The position numbers and the translations under genes are program-made. From Noviluteimonas lactosilytica (GTDB lineage: Bacteria > Pseudomonadota > Gammaproteobacteria > Xanthomonadales > Xanthomonadaceae), in contig NZ_JAJGAK010000003.1 in the NCBI RefSeq assembly GCF_020866925.1, forward strand, positions 124,001 through 188,000: DNA of 64,000 nucleotides, read 5' to 3'. This document shows positions 28,719 through 37,175 of the stretch, in pieces; the stretch's first letter is position 1; each line of letters starts with the position of its first letter. A model generated the notes under the pieces. The model had not been told where the DNA came from, searched no databases, and worked only from the letters and a program-made list of their open reading frames with translations.

Positions 28719-30227
28719 TCAGTCGAACTTCGTGCGCGCCCACCAACGATTGTTGCTGACGCCGTCGATCGGGAAGTACCAGAACGCGCCGTTGTTGTTG
28801 GGGTCGAGGAAGGTGAAGTACTCGACCTGGTTGATGTACGGGTTGACGTACACGAAGCGATCGCCGCGCTTGGCGCGCGTGAAGTCGCCGGTCGCGACGC
28901 CGCCGGAAGGCAGGCGCGCATCCCACAGGTTCATCGCCGCGCGGAACGCGGTGCCGCAGTGCTTCGGCGGCGTCGTGCCGATGTATTCCCAGTAATGGTT
29001 GTCGCGCTTCTCGATCGGGTAATACCAGTACGCACCGTCGCCGCCGGTGTTGACGAGGCGGAAGTATTCGCGCTGCCGGTTGTACGGATTGTCGTAGCGA
29101 TGGACGCTGCCGAGCAGCCCACGCCGCACCGCCGGTTGTCCGCGTGCGGGCCAGGTGTCGTTGCCCCACGAATGCACCGCGCACTGGCCGCCGTTGAGCG
29201 ATTCGTACACGAAGTCGTAGCTCGCCTGCCCGAGCATCTGGTGCAGGTAACCGCTCGGGTGCAAGTCGTCGAAGAACGCGCGGTGGTCGCGGTTGCCGGG
29301 CGCGCACGTGGGCAACCAGGGCGCGGAAATCACGACGTTGGCGTCCGGACTCGCCTTCACGTGCGCAAGCACGTCGCCCGTGCCCGTCGCGCACGCGTTC
29401 TTGTAGTCCTTGCGCAGCCACCAGGTCTGCTGCTTCACCACGCTCCACATCGGCGACATGTCGAAGCGCATCAGGGTCACGCCACCCGGGGGCGTACGCA
29501 GTGCATCGATGCCCGCGTTGAACTGCGCCGTCAGCGCCGCGGCGTTCGCCTTCAGCGCGGGCTGCGCGGCGAAGCGCGGCACATCGTGCATCGGCAGCAG
29601 CTTGTAGACGAGGATGCGTTTGGCGCCCATCGCTGCGAGCTTTTCGACGCCGGACTGGATGGCATCGACCGCGCGCGTCACGGCGGCCTTGTCGTTGTGC
29701 GGGATCGCGGCGATGAGATCGTTGCCGCCGATCAGGATGACGTGGATCGTGTTGGGATTGGCGATCTTGTAATGGTGCGCGTAGGCGCCGATCTGCCCGT
29801 TGAGGGAGACCATGTCCCCGAAGCCGCTGCCGTGCGCGTGCGCGCCGGCGATCGCATAGTTCTGGCCGACGCGGCTGACACTCGGCATGAGGGGATTGCG
29901 GTAGCCGGGCGTCAGGGTCTTCCCGTACAAACGCGCCAGCACGTCGACGGCGACCGGGCCGTCCGAAAAACTGCGCCCTTCGTAATACGGCGCGCCGAGC
30001 CTGACCGAATCGCGGCGCTTGCCGCAGGCCAGCGCTCCGATTGCCGGCTCGCGGCAGAGCGCGTCCGCCAGCGCAACACCGGCGCCGCCGTCGCTGAGGC
30101 TGTCGCCGAAGACGATCAGGTCGGGCGTGGCGACGGGCGCCCACCAGAACCAATTGGCGTGCGCCGGCGACGCAGCCGCGAGGCTCAATGCGAGCGCGAG
30201 GAACGACTTGCGAAGCATGCGTGACAT
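28719..30227 (-). CDS. SGNH/GDSL hydrolase with C-terminal aromatic repeats, exported
   Basis: 502 aa. Residues 1-24 are a signal peptide (AHA). The SGNH hydrolase spans about 35-345: block I FGDSLSDGG with Ser43, block II NYAIAGA, block III GGNDL, block V DDLHPSGYLH with the Asp-His pair. It is thus an esterase or lipase, perhaps a haemolysin-like phospholipase. The C-terminal part carries two related modules, about 378-414 (NPYNRQREYFRLVN, then YWYYPI and YWEYIG) and 460-497 (NPYINQVEYFTFLD, then FWYFPI and RWWA), likely a binding unit that I cannot name. The start at 30227 follows GGGAG; the longer open frame adds a poor, charged leader. Terminal modules may bind lipid or polysaccharide (inference). 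Confidence 0.85.
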   Translation of the reverse strand: MSRMLRKSFLALALSLAAASPAHANWFWWAPVATPDLIVFGDSLSDGGAGVALADALCREPAIGALACGKRRDSVRLGAPYYEGRSFSDGPVAVDVLARLYGKTLTPGYRNPLMPSVSRVGQNYAIAGAHAHGSGFGDMVSLNGQIGAYAHHYKIANPNTIHVILIGGNDLIAAIPHNDKAAVTRAVDAIQSGVEKLAAMGAKRILVYKLLPMHDVPRFAAQPALKANAAALTAQFNAGIDALRTPPGGVTLMRFDMSPMWSVVKQQTWWLRKDYKNACATGTGDVLAHVKASPDANVVISAPWLPTCAPGNRDHRAFFDDLHPSGYLHQMLGQASYDFVYESLNGGQCAVHSWGNDTWPARGQPAVRRGLLGSVHRYDNPYNRQREYFRLVNTGGDGAYWYYPIEKRDNHYWEYIGTTPPKHCGTAFRAAMNLWDARLPSGGVATGDFTRAKRGDRFVYVNPYINQVEYFTFLDPNNNGAFWYFPIDGVSNNRWWARTKFD

Positions 30228-30327
30228 CGGAACTCCCTGGCGCATTCGCGCACGTGTGGTGTCGATGTCATCAAGCCGCACCGCGCGTCGCGGTCTCCAG
30301 TCGAAACGCGCATCGTCCGTAACGAAA

Positions 30328-30350
30328 GGGCCGCAATCGCATGCGGCCCT
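30328..30350. other. hairpin upstream of the SGNH hydrolase gene
   Basis: GGGCCGCA pairs with TGCGGCCC over a 6-nt loop, about 100 nt ahead of the SGNH start and just past another terminator. It may be a second terminator stage or part of the SGNH promoter region. Confidence 0.4.
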
Positions 30351-30361
30351 TCGCAACAGGC

Positions 30362-30390
30362 AAAAAAAAGGGGCCGCAATCCGCGACCCC
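30362..30390 (-). terminator. terminator of the glycine-zipper gene
   Basis: On the minus strand GGGGTCGC...GCGGCCCC forms a stem (one G-T pair) followed directly by eight T residues, 22 nt after the stop at 30412. A classical intrinsic terminator. Confidence 0.85.
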
Positions 30391-30411
30391 TTCCCTTCAA
30401 GCGTGCATCGA

Positions 30412-31113
30412 TTACTCCGGACGCACGTCCACGCGCACCCGGATACGGTCGCCCGGGTGATAGTTGGTGCGGGTGTGGAACTGGCGCCCGCCGTATTCGT
30501 AGGTCACGTCGTAGCCGACGACGCGGTCGTCGTTCGACGTGTTGTAGTTGTCGTAGCCGTTGTTCGCGTAACCGTTGTTGTTGCCGTAGCTGTCGTCGCA
30601 CACGGTGACCGTGTTGTTCTCGACGCGGCGGCGCTGCGAACTCTCGTAGATCTGGCGACCGGCGAGGCCGCCCACCATCGAACCGATCGCGGTCGCGGCA
30701 TACGTGCCGGTGCCGCCGCCGACCTTGCTGCCGAGCACCGCGCCGGCGATGCCGCCGACGATGGTCGCGACATTGCGGCCCGTGTTGGTGCCGTAGTTGC
30801 CCTGCTGCGGGTAATACGGATCGTTGGGGTACGCGCCATTCGAATAGCCGTTGGTCGCGTAGCGACCGGTGGATTCGTAGCAACGCTGGCCGTTGCTGGC
30901 GTACGTGTTGTTGTAACCGTTGTTGCGGTAACGGGAGTCGATCACCGGATCGACGCGCAGGACGCGCGCGTAGCCGTAGATCGCGTTGGTGTCGGTGTAA
31001 CCACCGTTGTTGTTGTAACCCCCGTTGGAATAACCACCGTAGGTCTGCGCCGACGCCGTACCGGCGGCGGCGACCAGGCCCAATGCAAGCATGGTGGCGG
31101 ACAGGCGCTTCAT
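30412..31113 (-). CDS. glycine-zipper (2TM) envelope protein
   Basis: 233 aa. Residues 1-22 are a signal peptide (ending ASA). The next 90 residues are Gly/Asn/Tyr-rich (YGGYSNGGYNNNGGY type) with two Cys. Residues about 115-155 are a glycine-zipper helical hairpin (NVATIVGGIAGAVLGSKVGGG, AATAIGSMVGGLAGRQIYE), as in outer-membrane lipoproteins of the SlyB/RcnB-neighbour type, though no lipobox is present. The C-terminal third has VTYEYGGRQFHTRTNYHPGDRIRVRVDVRPE, a compact all-beta tail shared by many glycine-zipper proteins. Role unknown; envelope integrity is family inference. The start follows GGGAG; single-gene unit. Confidence 0.85.
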   Translation of the reverse strand: MKRLSATMLALGLVAAAGTASAQTYGGYSNGGYNNNGGYTDTNAIYGYARVLRVDPVIDSRYRNNGYNNTYASNGQRCYESTGRYATNGYSNGAYPNDPYYPQQGNYGTNTGRNVATIVGGIAGAVLGSKVGGGTGTYAATAIGSMVGGLAGRQIYESSQRRRVENNTVTVCDDSYGNNNGYANNGYDNYNTSNDDRVVGYDVTYEYGGRQFHTRTNYHPGDRIRVRVDVRPE

Positions 31114-31294
31114 GGCTTCGACTCCCTGCGCCGGAATGGCGCGAGGGGATCGTCGGCCCGATGCGGGCAATGCACCCTGAATCGAATCGGGGTGGAAACG
31201 CTTGCACCCCGCTTGCACCTGAAGCGTTTAGCGCGCCGACAGCGATGCGACGGCGCGCGTTGTGCAACGCGTCAGCGTTGTGCAGTGCGGCAGG

Positions 31295-31732
31295 TCACGC
31301 GAGCAACTCGGCGTCGAGCGAGATCGGCACGGCGCTGAGCGCCTTGGACACCGGGCAGTTCTGCTTCGCGTCGTCGGCGAGCGCGCGGAACGTCTTCGCG
31401 TCGATGCCTTCGACGCGCGCCTTCGTGACCAGGCGGATCTCGCAGATGGTCGGGCCGCCTTCCATGCCGAGTTCGACGTCGGCCTTGGTGTCGATCGACT
31501 GCGGCGGGTGCCCGGCTTCGGTCAGCTTGGCCGACAGGGCCATCGTGAAGCAGCCGGCGTGCGCGGCGGCGATCAGCTCTTCCGGGTTCGTGCCCTTCTC
31601 GCCGCCGAAGCGCGTGTTGAAGCCATACCGGGTCCCGGCGAGCAGGCCGCTCTGCGGCGTGTCGAGCCGGCCCTGGCCGGTCTTGAGGTCGCCTTCCCAA
31701 TGCGCGCTGGCGTGGCGGGTGATCGAAGCCAT
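31295..31732 (-). CDS. OsmC-family peroxiredoxin
   Basis: 145 aa cytoplasmic thiol peroxidase. The two redox cysteines are in AHAGCFTMAL (about Cys61) and QNCPVSKAL (about Cys125), the hallmark of OsmC/Ohr proteins; the NPEELIAAAHAGC context fits OsmC more than Ohr. It detoxifies organic hydroperoxides. Full length, monocistronic, divergent from an EF-G-like GTPase across 252 bp. Confidence 0.92.
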   Translation of the reverse strand: MASITRHASAHWEGDLKTGQGRLDTPQSGLLAGTRYGFNTRFGGEKGTNPEELIAAAHAGCFTMALSAKLTEAGHPPQSIDTKADVELGMEGGPTICEIRLVTKARVEGIDAKTFRALADDAKQNCPVSKALSAVPISLDAELLA

Positions 31733-31984
31733 GGCGTTGCTCTCCCTGTCGGGGTCGTGTGGAGGATCGACAGCCTACTCCCGCCCCCGTGGGCGCCGCT
31801 TGTACGCCCATGCTTGACCCGTCACCGCTGCTGCGGGAGATTTGCCTTCCGGCGGCGACGCCGGTTCCCGCCATGACGGCCCGCCCCGAGCGAACAGCTT
31901 GGTCGGCTACGCTTCCGGTTCGTCTCGCATCGCCGCGGACAGCCATGACGGCCTCCTTCCACCCTTCACGGGAGAGACGGCCTC

Positions 31985-34057
31985 ATGTCCTACTCGACAG
32001 AAAACATCCGCAACGTGGCTCTTGCAGGCCACCCAGGCGCCGGCAAAACAATGCTCTTCGAAGCCCTGCTGCATGCCGGCGGCGCGATCCAGACGGCAGG
32101 CAGCATCGAGCGCGGCTCGACGGTCTCCGATTTCGACCCGATCGAAAAGGAACGCGGCCACTCCATCGACGCCGCGATCGCAAGCCTCGACACCACCACC
32201 GACGGCGCGCCCGTCCACGTCAACCTCGTCGACACGCCCGGGTATCCGGATTTCCGCGGCCCCACGCTGTCGTCGCTCGCCGCGGTGGAAACCGTCGCGA
32301 TCGTCGTCGACGCCGGCAGCGGCATCGAATACGGCACGCGCCGCATGATGGAGTACGCGAAGGCGCGCAACCTCTGCCGCGCGATCGTCGTCAACAAGAT
32401 CGACCACGCCGACGCCGACAACGCGCGACTGCTCGAATCGCTGCGCGAAGCCTTCGGCCCGGAAGTCCTCCCGCTCAACCTGCCGGCCGACAACGGCCAG
32501 CGCGTCGTGGATTGCTTCGGTTATTCGGGCAAGGTCGCGGCCGGCGATTCGGATCTCGGTGCAGTCGCCGACTGGCACCAGAAGATCATCGACCAGGTCG
32601 TCGAAGTGAACGAGACCGTGATGGATCGTTACCTCGACCTCGGCGAGGAAGGCCTGTCCGGCGAGGAGTTGCACAACGCCTTCGAACAATGCCTGCGCGA
32701 AGGACACCTCGTGCCCGTGTGCTTCGTCAGCACGCGCAGCGGCACCGGCGTCGACGATCTGCTGAAGATCGCGGGGCGCCTGTTTCCGCATCCCGGCGAA
32801 GGCAATCCGCCGAGTTTCGTGAAGGGCAGCGGCGACGACGCGGAAGCGATCGCCGCGCAGCCCGATCCATCGGCGCACGTCATCGCCGACGTGTTCAAGA
32901 TCATCAACGATCCCTTCGTCGGCAAGCTCGGGATCTTCCGTGTCTACCAGGGCACGGTGAAGAAGGATTCGCAGTTGTTCATCGACGACGGCAAGAAGCC
33001 GTTCAAGGTCGCGCACCTGTTCAAGCTCAAGGGCAAGGACCACGTCGAGATCGCGCAGGCGGTGCCGGGCGACATCGCGGCGGTGGCGAAGATCGACGAC
33101 CTGCACTTCGATGCGGTGCTGCACGATTCGCACGACGAGGACCAGATCCACCTCGCGCCTGCGGAATTCCCGCGACCGATGTTCGGCCTCGCGGTGGAGT
33201 CGGCGCACAAGGGCCAGGAACAGAAACTCTCGACCGCGCTGCACAAGCTCGCGGAAGAAGATCCGGCGTTCGCGGTCGAGCATCATCCCGAGCTCAACGA
33301 AACCGTCGTGCGCGGTTTGTCCGACCTGCACCTGCGCGTGATGTTGCAGCGCCTCAAGGACAAGCACGGCGTCGAAGTCAAAACGCGCCCGCCACGCATC
33401 GCCTATCGCGAGACGGTCAGCTCGAAGGCCGAAGGCCACCATCGCCACAAGAAGCAGACCGGCGGCGCGGGCCAGTTCGGCGAAGTGTTCCTGCGCATCG
33501 AACCCATGCCGCGCGGTTCGGGTTTCGAATTCGTCGACGAAGTGAAGGGCGGCACCATCCCCGGGCAATTCATGCCGGCGGTGGAGAAAGGCGTGCGCCA
33601 GGTGCTCGGCGCCGGTGCGGTCGCCGGTTACCCGCTGCAGGACGTGCGCGTGATCGTGTACGACGGCAAGCACCACAGCGTCGACAGCAAGGAAGTCGCG
33701 TTCGTCGCCGCGGGCAAGAAGGCCTTCCTCGATGCGATCGCGAAGGCGCGCCCGCAGGTGCTCGAACCGATCGTCGACCTGGAAGTCGCCGCGCCCGAAC
33801 AGCACATGGGCGACATCAGCGGCGGCCTGTCGGCCAAGCGCGCGCGCATCAGCGGCACCGATTCGCTGCGTGGCGGCGAGATCGTGGTCCGCGCGCAGGT
33901 CCCGCTCTCGGAGCTGGAAGGCTACGCAGCGGAGCTCAAATCGGTGACCGCGGGGCGCGGGCGATACGCGCTGGATTTCAGCCATTACGAGCCCGTGCCG
34001 CCGCAGGTGCAGACGCGCCTGGTGGAAGCCTGGAAGCCAAGAATCGAAGAGGATTGA
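31985..34057 (+). CDS. elongation factor G-like GTPase (EF-G paralogue)
   Basis: 690 aa translational GTPase. G1 GHPGAGKT is at 15-22, DTPG at about 83 and NKID at about 137; then EF-G domain II, domain IV (GGAGQFGEVFLRIEP, GGTIPGQFMPAVEKG) and a domain V-like end (GDISGGLSAKRARISGT). Sequence departs from canonical FusA in the switch regions (ERGHSIDAAIAS instead of ERGITI), and no str operon is nearby, so this is the EF-G2-like paralogue found in many bacteria. Possible roles are ribosome recycling or stress translation. The start at 31985 has GGGAGAG somewhat far upstream (11 nt). Confidence 0.85.
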   Translation: MSYSTENIRNVALAGHPGAGKTMLFEALLHAGGAIQTAGSIERGSTVSDFDPIEKERGHSIDAAIASLDTTTDGAPVHVNLVDTPGYPDFRGPTLSSLAAVETVAIVVDAGSGIEYGTRRMMEYAKARNLCRAIVVNKIDHADADNARLLESLREAFGPEVLPLNLPADNGQRVVDCFGYSGKVAAGDSDLGAVADWHQKIIDQVVEVNETVMDRYLDLGEEGLSGEELHNAFEQCLREGHLVPVCFVSTRSGTGVDDLLKIAGRLFPHPGEGNPPSFVKGSGDDAEAIAAQPDPSAHVIADVFKIINDPFVGKLGIFRVYQGTVKKDSQLFIDDGKKPFKVAHLFKLKGKDHVEIAQAVPGDIAAVAKIDDLHFDAVLHDSHDEDQIHLAPAEFPRPMFGLAVESAHKGQEQKLSTALHKLAEEDPAFAVEHHPELNETVVRGLSDLHLRVMLQRLKDKHGVEVKTRPPRIAYRETVSSKAEGHHRHKKQTGGAGQFGEVFLRIEPMPRGSGFEFVDEVKGGTIPGQFMPAVEKGVRQVLGAGAVAGYPLQDVRVIVYDGKHHSVDSKEVAFVAAGKKAFLDAIAKARPQVLEPIVDLEVAAPEQHMGDISGGLSAKRARISGTDSLRGGEIVVRAQVPLSELEGYAAELKSVTAGRGRYALDFSHYEPVPPQVQTRLVEAWKPRIEED

Positions 34058-34121
34058 GCGGCCAACGTCGGTCCGCTCGTCCGGGGATCGAAAAAAACCC
34101 TAAAAAACCGGCCTCCGGGGC

Positions 34122-34150
34122 TTGGCGACGACGCGGGCATGCCCTACATT
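34122..34150 (+). promoter_or_regulatory. sigma-70 promoter of the HU-like gene
   Basis: TTGGCG (34122-34127) and TACATT (34145-34150) are separated by exactly 17 nt, followed by a leader of about 57 nt to the ATG at 34214. The best consensus-like promoter in the window, fitting an abundant nucleoid protein. Confidence 0.65.
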
Positions 34151-34213
34151 CCGCCTGCCGAGGGGGACAACCAGGCATTCCATCAACTCACTACACGAGT
34201 CATCAGGACACAT

Positions 34214-34594
34214 ATGGCGAAGAAGAAAGCCGCATCGAAGAAGGCCGCTCCGAAGTCCGCAGCCAAGTCGGCCGCGCCGAAGCCGATCAAGGAAGCGCTG
34301 GGCAAGTCGGGCCTGGTTGCGCACATCTCCGAGCAGTCCGGCGTTGCGCCGCGCGACGTGCGCGCCGTGATGTCCGCGCTGGAAGGCGCCGTGCACGGCT
34401 CGGTCAACAAGAAGGGCGCGGGTGCGTTCACCCTGCCGGGCCTGCTGAAGATCACCGTCGTCAACGTTCCGGCCAAGCCCAAGCGCAAGGGCATCAACCC
34501 GTTCACCAAGGAAGAGCAGTGGTTCGCCGCCAAGCCGGCCACCGTCAAGGTGAAGGTGCGTCCGCTGAAGAAGCTCAAGGACGCGGCCGCCTGA
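34214..34594 (+). CDS. HU-family DNA-binding protein with Lys/Ala-rich N-terminal tail
   Basis: 126 aa nucleoid protein. Residues 1-26 are a basic tail (MAKKKAASKKAAPKSAAKS) like a eukaryotic H1 segment; residues about 27-120 are an HU/IHF fold (KEALGKSGLVAHISEQSGV, then FTLPGLLKITVVNVPAKPKRKGINPFTKEEQ, the DNA-embracing beta arm with its proline tip). Start at the ATG preceded by AGGA, because the longer open frame runs over the promoter. Tailed HU proteins are known in Xanthomonadaceae and similar groups. A SET-domain lysine methyltransferase is encoded 5 kb away, an interesting but unproved pairing. Confidence 0.9.
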   Translation: MAKKKAASKKAAPKSAAKSAAPKPIKEALGKSGLVAHISEQSGVAPRDVRAVMSALEGAVHGSVNKKGAGAFTLPGLLKITVVNVPAKPKRKGINPFTKEEQWFAAKPATVKVKVRPLKKLKDAAA

Positions 34595-34616
34595 GGCGCC
34601 CGCCAGCTTCGAAGGA

Positions 34617-34644
34617 AAACGCCCGGGAAACCGGGCGTTTTTTT
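34617..34644 (+). terminator. terminator of the HU-like gene
   Basis: AAAACGCCCGG-gaaa-CCGGGCGTTTTTTT: a stem with a GAAA tetraloop and a run of T, 22 nt after the HU stop. Confidence 0.9.
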
Positions 34645-34656
34645 ATGCGCCGCGAA

Positions 34657-34721
34657 AACAGCGAAAACAGGGGTCAGAGCCCTATTTTCGAAATAGGGCT
34701 CTGACCCCTGTTTTCGCTGTT
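34657..34721. repeat. GGGGTCAGAG palindrome, copy 3
   Basis: Perfect 31-nt arms (34657-34687 and 34691-34721) with a 3-nt loop, the longest of the five copies. The inner stem is GCCCTATTT/AAATAGGGC and the outer arm contains GCGAAAACA, itself duplicated on the left. It sits between the HU terminator and the thioredoxin-like gene, and ends 11 nt before the latter's ATG. Confidence 0.9.
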
Positions 34722-34732
34722 ACCTTGCGCGC

Positions 34733-35110
34733 ATGGACGACACTTCCGTTCCGGAGTTCTTCCACCACTTCCCGATGCACCGCGTGCATGCGGGCGATCT
34801 CGACCACGTGCTGGCCGACGACGGTCGATTGCGCATCCTGTTCCTGTGGGGCCGCGACTGTCCGAACTGCGACATCGCCAAGCGCCAGATGATGGCGACG
34901 CCCGACGCATTCGCATGGCCCGACGTCGATTGGCTGCACGACAACGTTTACGCAGATCCGCGCATGGGCACGCGCTTCGGGTTGCACGGCATCCCGACCT
35001 TCCTGGTGTTCCGCGGCGCGCACAAGCTCGGGCGCATCACGCCGTGGCCGGGCACGGGACCTTTCGTCGAGGCGATCGAACGGCTGCGTTCGCAAACGCC
35101 TCCCGGCTGA
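34733..35110 (+). CDS. thioredoxin-fold protein
   Basis: 125 aa cytoplasmic protein. CxxC in RDCPNC (Cys43, Cys46), and the cis-proline strand in GIPTFLVF (Pro88) give a thioredoxin-fold redox protein. The DCPNC centre is unlike the WCGPC of classical thioredoxin, so substrate and potential differ. No signal peptide. Its promoter would have to overlap the palindrome upstream or read through from it. Function is unknown beyond disulfide exchange. Confidence 0.8.
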   Translation: MDDTSVPEFFHHFPMHRVHAGDLDHVLADDGRLRILFLWGRDCPNCDIAKRQMMATPDAFAWPDVDWLHDNVYADPRMGTRFGLHGIPTFLVFRGAHKLGRITPWPGTGPFVEAIERLRSQTPPG

Positions 35111-35168
35111 TCGCCGGTTCACATACGCTGGCGCACGCTCGCCTGCGATCCAACTTCCGGGACACCGC

Positions 35169-35720
35169 ATGCGCCGCATCGCCCTCGCCTGCCTGATCGC
35201 GTTCGCCTCGCTGCTCGCCGCCTGCACCACGTTGCAGGCGCTGGTCGGCAACGAAGTGACGTTCACCACGCCGCAACTGCAGTCGTACCTGGACCGGCGG
35301 TTCCCGCGCGATTACGAGAAGCTCGGCGGACTGGTGACGCTGCGCGTCATGCATCCGCGCCTGAGCATTCCCGAAGGCAGCGGACGCCTCCAGCTGGATT
35401 TCGACCTCGGCATCGGCGGCATGGGCATGGACAGCGCTTCGCCCGCGGGCCATTTCGCGCTGCAGAGCGGCCTGCGCTTCGATCCGCAAACGCGCGGGCT
35501 ACACCTGGCCGACCCGGAACTCGTGGGCGTCGACGTGCCCGCGATGGGCGGTGCGATGAACACCACGGCGCGCGCCGCGGTCAACACCTGGCTCGCCGAT
35601 TACGCGCGGGAGGAACCGGTGTACCGTCTCGACGATAATGTCTGGGGGCGCATGGCCGGGCGACGCATCGGGGAGACCACGATCGGCGACGGCGTCGTGA
35701 CCCTCCACCTCGACCAATGA
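35169..35720 (+). CDS. DUF1439-type lipoprotein
   Basis: 183 aa. Residues 1-19 are a lipoprotein signal with lipobox LLAAC (Cys19). The rest resembles the DUF1439/YceB family: FTTPQLQSYLDRRFP, GGLVTLRVMHPRLSIPEGSGRLQLDFDLGI and the C-terminal FDPQTRGLHLADPELVGVDV block. The family folds as a lipid-binding-type beta structure in the periplasm; function unknown. It begins a run of three lipoprotein genes on the same strand. Confidence 0.82.
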   Translation: MRRIALACLIAFASLLAACTTLQALVGNEVTFTTPQLQSYLDRRFPRDYEKLGGLVTLRVMHPRLSIPEGSGRLQLDFDLGIGGMGMDSASPAGHFALQSGLRFDPQTRGLHLADPELVGVDVPAMGGAMNTTARAAVNTWLADYAREEPVYRLDDNVWGRMAGRRIGETTIGDGVVTLHLDQ

Positions 35721-35751
35721 TTTCCACTCCCGTGAGTGCCTGGATCCCGTG

Positions 35752-36459
35752 ATGCGCCTGCCCGTCGTTTCGCTTCGTCGCTGTTTCGCCTGCCTCGCCG
35801 TCGCAGTCGCATTGGCGGGCGTGCTCGCGATCGGTGGATGCGGCGGCGACGATGCGGACCGCGTCGCGCGCCGCGCCGACGGCACCGCGATGGATCCGCT
35901 GCCGACGCCCGAAGGCGCGCGCGGCTCGGTCACCGGCATGCCCGACAAGCCGGGTCCCGGACAACAACTCGCGTCGAACGCGAGCGTCGACGATGCGATT
36001 GCGATCGACGACATCGTGCTCGACGACGCCGACGGCGACGGCACTCCCGATGCCGACACGAGCGACACCGCGAGCGCGGACAACGAGCCGACCTCCGCCG
36101 ATGCAGCGACCGCGATCCAGCGTTACTACGACGCGATCCAATCGCAGGATTTCGCGACCGCTTATGCGTTGTGGAGCGATGGAGGACGCGCGAGCGGGCA
36201 GACGCCGGAACAATTCGCCGCAGGGTTCGCGGACACGGCGAGTGTCCTCGTCACCGTCGACGTGCCTGCACGCGTCGAAGGCGCGGTCGGATCGCGCTTC
36301 GTCGAAGTGCCGGTCGCGGTGGAATCCAGGTCGCGCGACGGCCGCGTGCGGCGCTTCGTCGGTCAGTACACGATGCGGCGTTCGGTGGTCGACGGCGCGA
36401 CGCCCGACCAGCGCGAATGGCGCATCGCCTCGGCGGATCTTCGGGAGTTGACGCAGTGA
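35752..36459 (+). CDS. lipoprotein with NTF2-like C-terminus
   Basis: 235 aa. A long N-terminal hydrophobic segment ends in a lipobox-like IGGC. Residues about 30-115 are acidic and low-complexity (DDADGDGTPDADTSDTAS), followed by about 115-235 with an NTF2-like pattern (AIQRYYDAIQSQDFATAYALWSDGG, then VRRFVGQYTMRR). Unknown function. The ATG at 35752 is used; a GTG three bases upstream gives one extra residue. Its stop overlaps the next gene by 4 nt, so the two are probably coexpressed. Confidence 0.7.
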   Translation: MRLPVVSLRRCFACLAVAVALAGVLAIGGCGGDDADRVARRADGTAMDPLPTPEGARGSVTGMPDKPGPGQQLASNASVDDAIAIDDIVLDDADGDGTPDADTSDTASADNEPTSADAATAIQRYYDAIQSQDFATAYALWSDGGRASGQTPEQFAAGFADTASVLVTVDVPARVEGAVGSRFVEVPVAVESRSRDGRVRRFVGQYTMRRSVVDGATPDQREWRIASADLRELTQ

Positions 36460-37175
36460 GGCGCGCCCTCGCGATCGCAACGATGATGGCGATGTGCGTC
36501 GCGTGCTCGCGCACGCAGGCACCTGCAGAGGGTGTCGACGTCGCGAACGACGCAAGCATCGCGGCGCCTTCAACCGTCGCGTCTTCCGACGTCAACGCGC
36601 CCGCGCACGACAAACCCACCGCCGACACTCGCGTGCTCTACGAGGCGTTCCGCGGAGGCGAATCCTTCGCCACGTTGCGCGATCGCTTCGGCGCTTCCAA
36701 CGTGCGCGAACAGGATGTCCCCGGCGCGGAGGGCGAAGTCGAACGCGGCGTCGTACTCTTCCCCGACGATCCGACGCGACGTGCGACGCTCTACTTCGCC
36801 GACGCAACCAAGCTCGAAGGCCTCGCGCTCGTCCGCATCACCGATCCCGAATCGACGTGGGCGATCGGCGACGGCATCCGCATGGGCACCACGCTCGCCG
36901 AACTCGTCGCGCACAACGGCGGGCCGATCGAATTCAGCGGCTTCGGTTGGGATTACGGCGGCGCGGTCGCCGGCTATCGCGGCGGCAAGCTCGAACCGAA
37001 CAACGCGATGGCGCCGCAGGGTGGCTTCCGCCTCGCGCCGCGCCCGGGGTTGCCCGAGGACGCGGCGTTGCCGCTCGGCGACACGACATTCTCGAGCGAC
37101 GACGTCCCCGCGCTCGCCACCGACATCGTCGTCGGCGAGCTCACGCTCTCGTTCCCTCAGAGCTCGAACCGGTAG
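36456..37175 (+). CDS. lipoprotein of unknown function
   Basis: 239 aa, starting at a GTG that overlaps the previous stop (GTGA). The lipobox is VAC at Cys18 after a short hydrophobic signal (ALAIATMMAMCVACS). The mature protein has FGASNVREQDVPGAEGEVERGVVLFPDDPTRRATLYF and RITDPESTWAIGDGIRMGTTLAEL, a beta-rich pattern that I do not recognise. It ends by overlapping the 3' end of the convergent DUF5916 gene by 19 bp. Function unknown; cotranscribed with the preceding lipoprotein. Confidence 0.75.
   Translation: MRRALAIATMMAMCVACSRTQAPAEGVDVANDASIAAPSTVASSDVNAPAHDKPTADTRVLYEAFRGGESFATLRDRFGASNVREQDVPGAEGEVERGVVLFPDDPTRRATLYFADATKLEGLALVRITDPESTWAIGDGIRMGTTLAELVAHNGGPIEFSGFGWDYGGAVAGYRGGKLEPNNAMAPQGGFRLAPRPGLPEDAALPLGDTTFSSDDVPALATDIVVGELTLSFPQSSNR

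Noticed and set aside
31907-33985. Long minus-strand frame opposite the EF-G paralogue
   Set aside because: Composition is that of an antisense shadow (Asp/Val/His-rich, no motif) and the plus strand has a complete GTPase.
31985-34057. Canonical fusA or a tetracycline-resistance ribosomal protection protein
   Set aside because: No str operon context, altered switch I, and no features special to Tet(M)-like proteins; EF-G2-type paralogue is the simpler call.
36456-36494. Frameshift between the two lipoproteins at 35752 and 36456
   Set aside because: The second has its own signal and lipobox and starts in a GTGA overlap, a normal coupled start rather than a broken gene.
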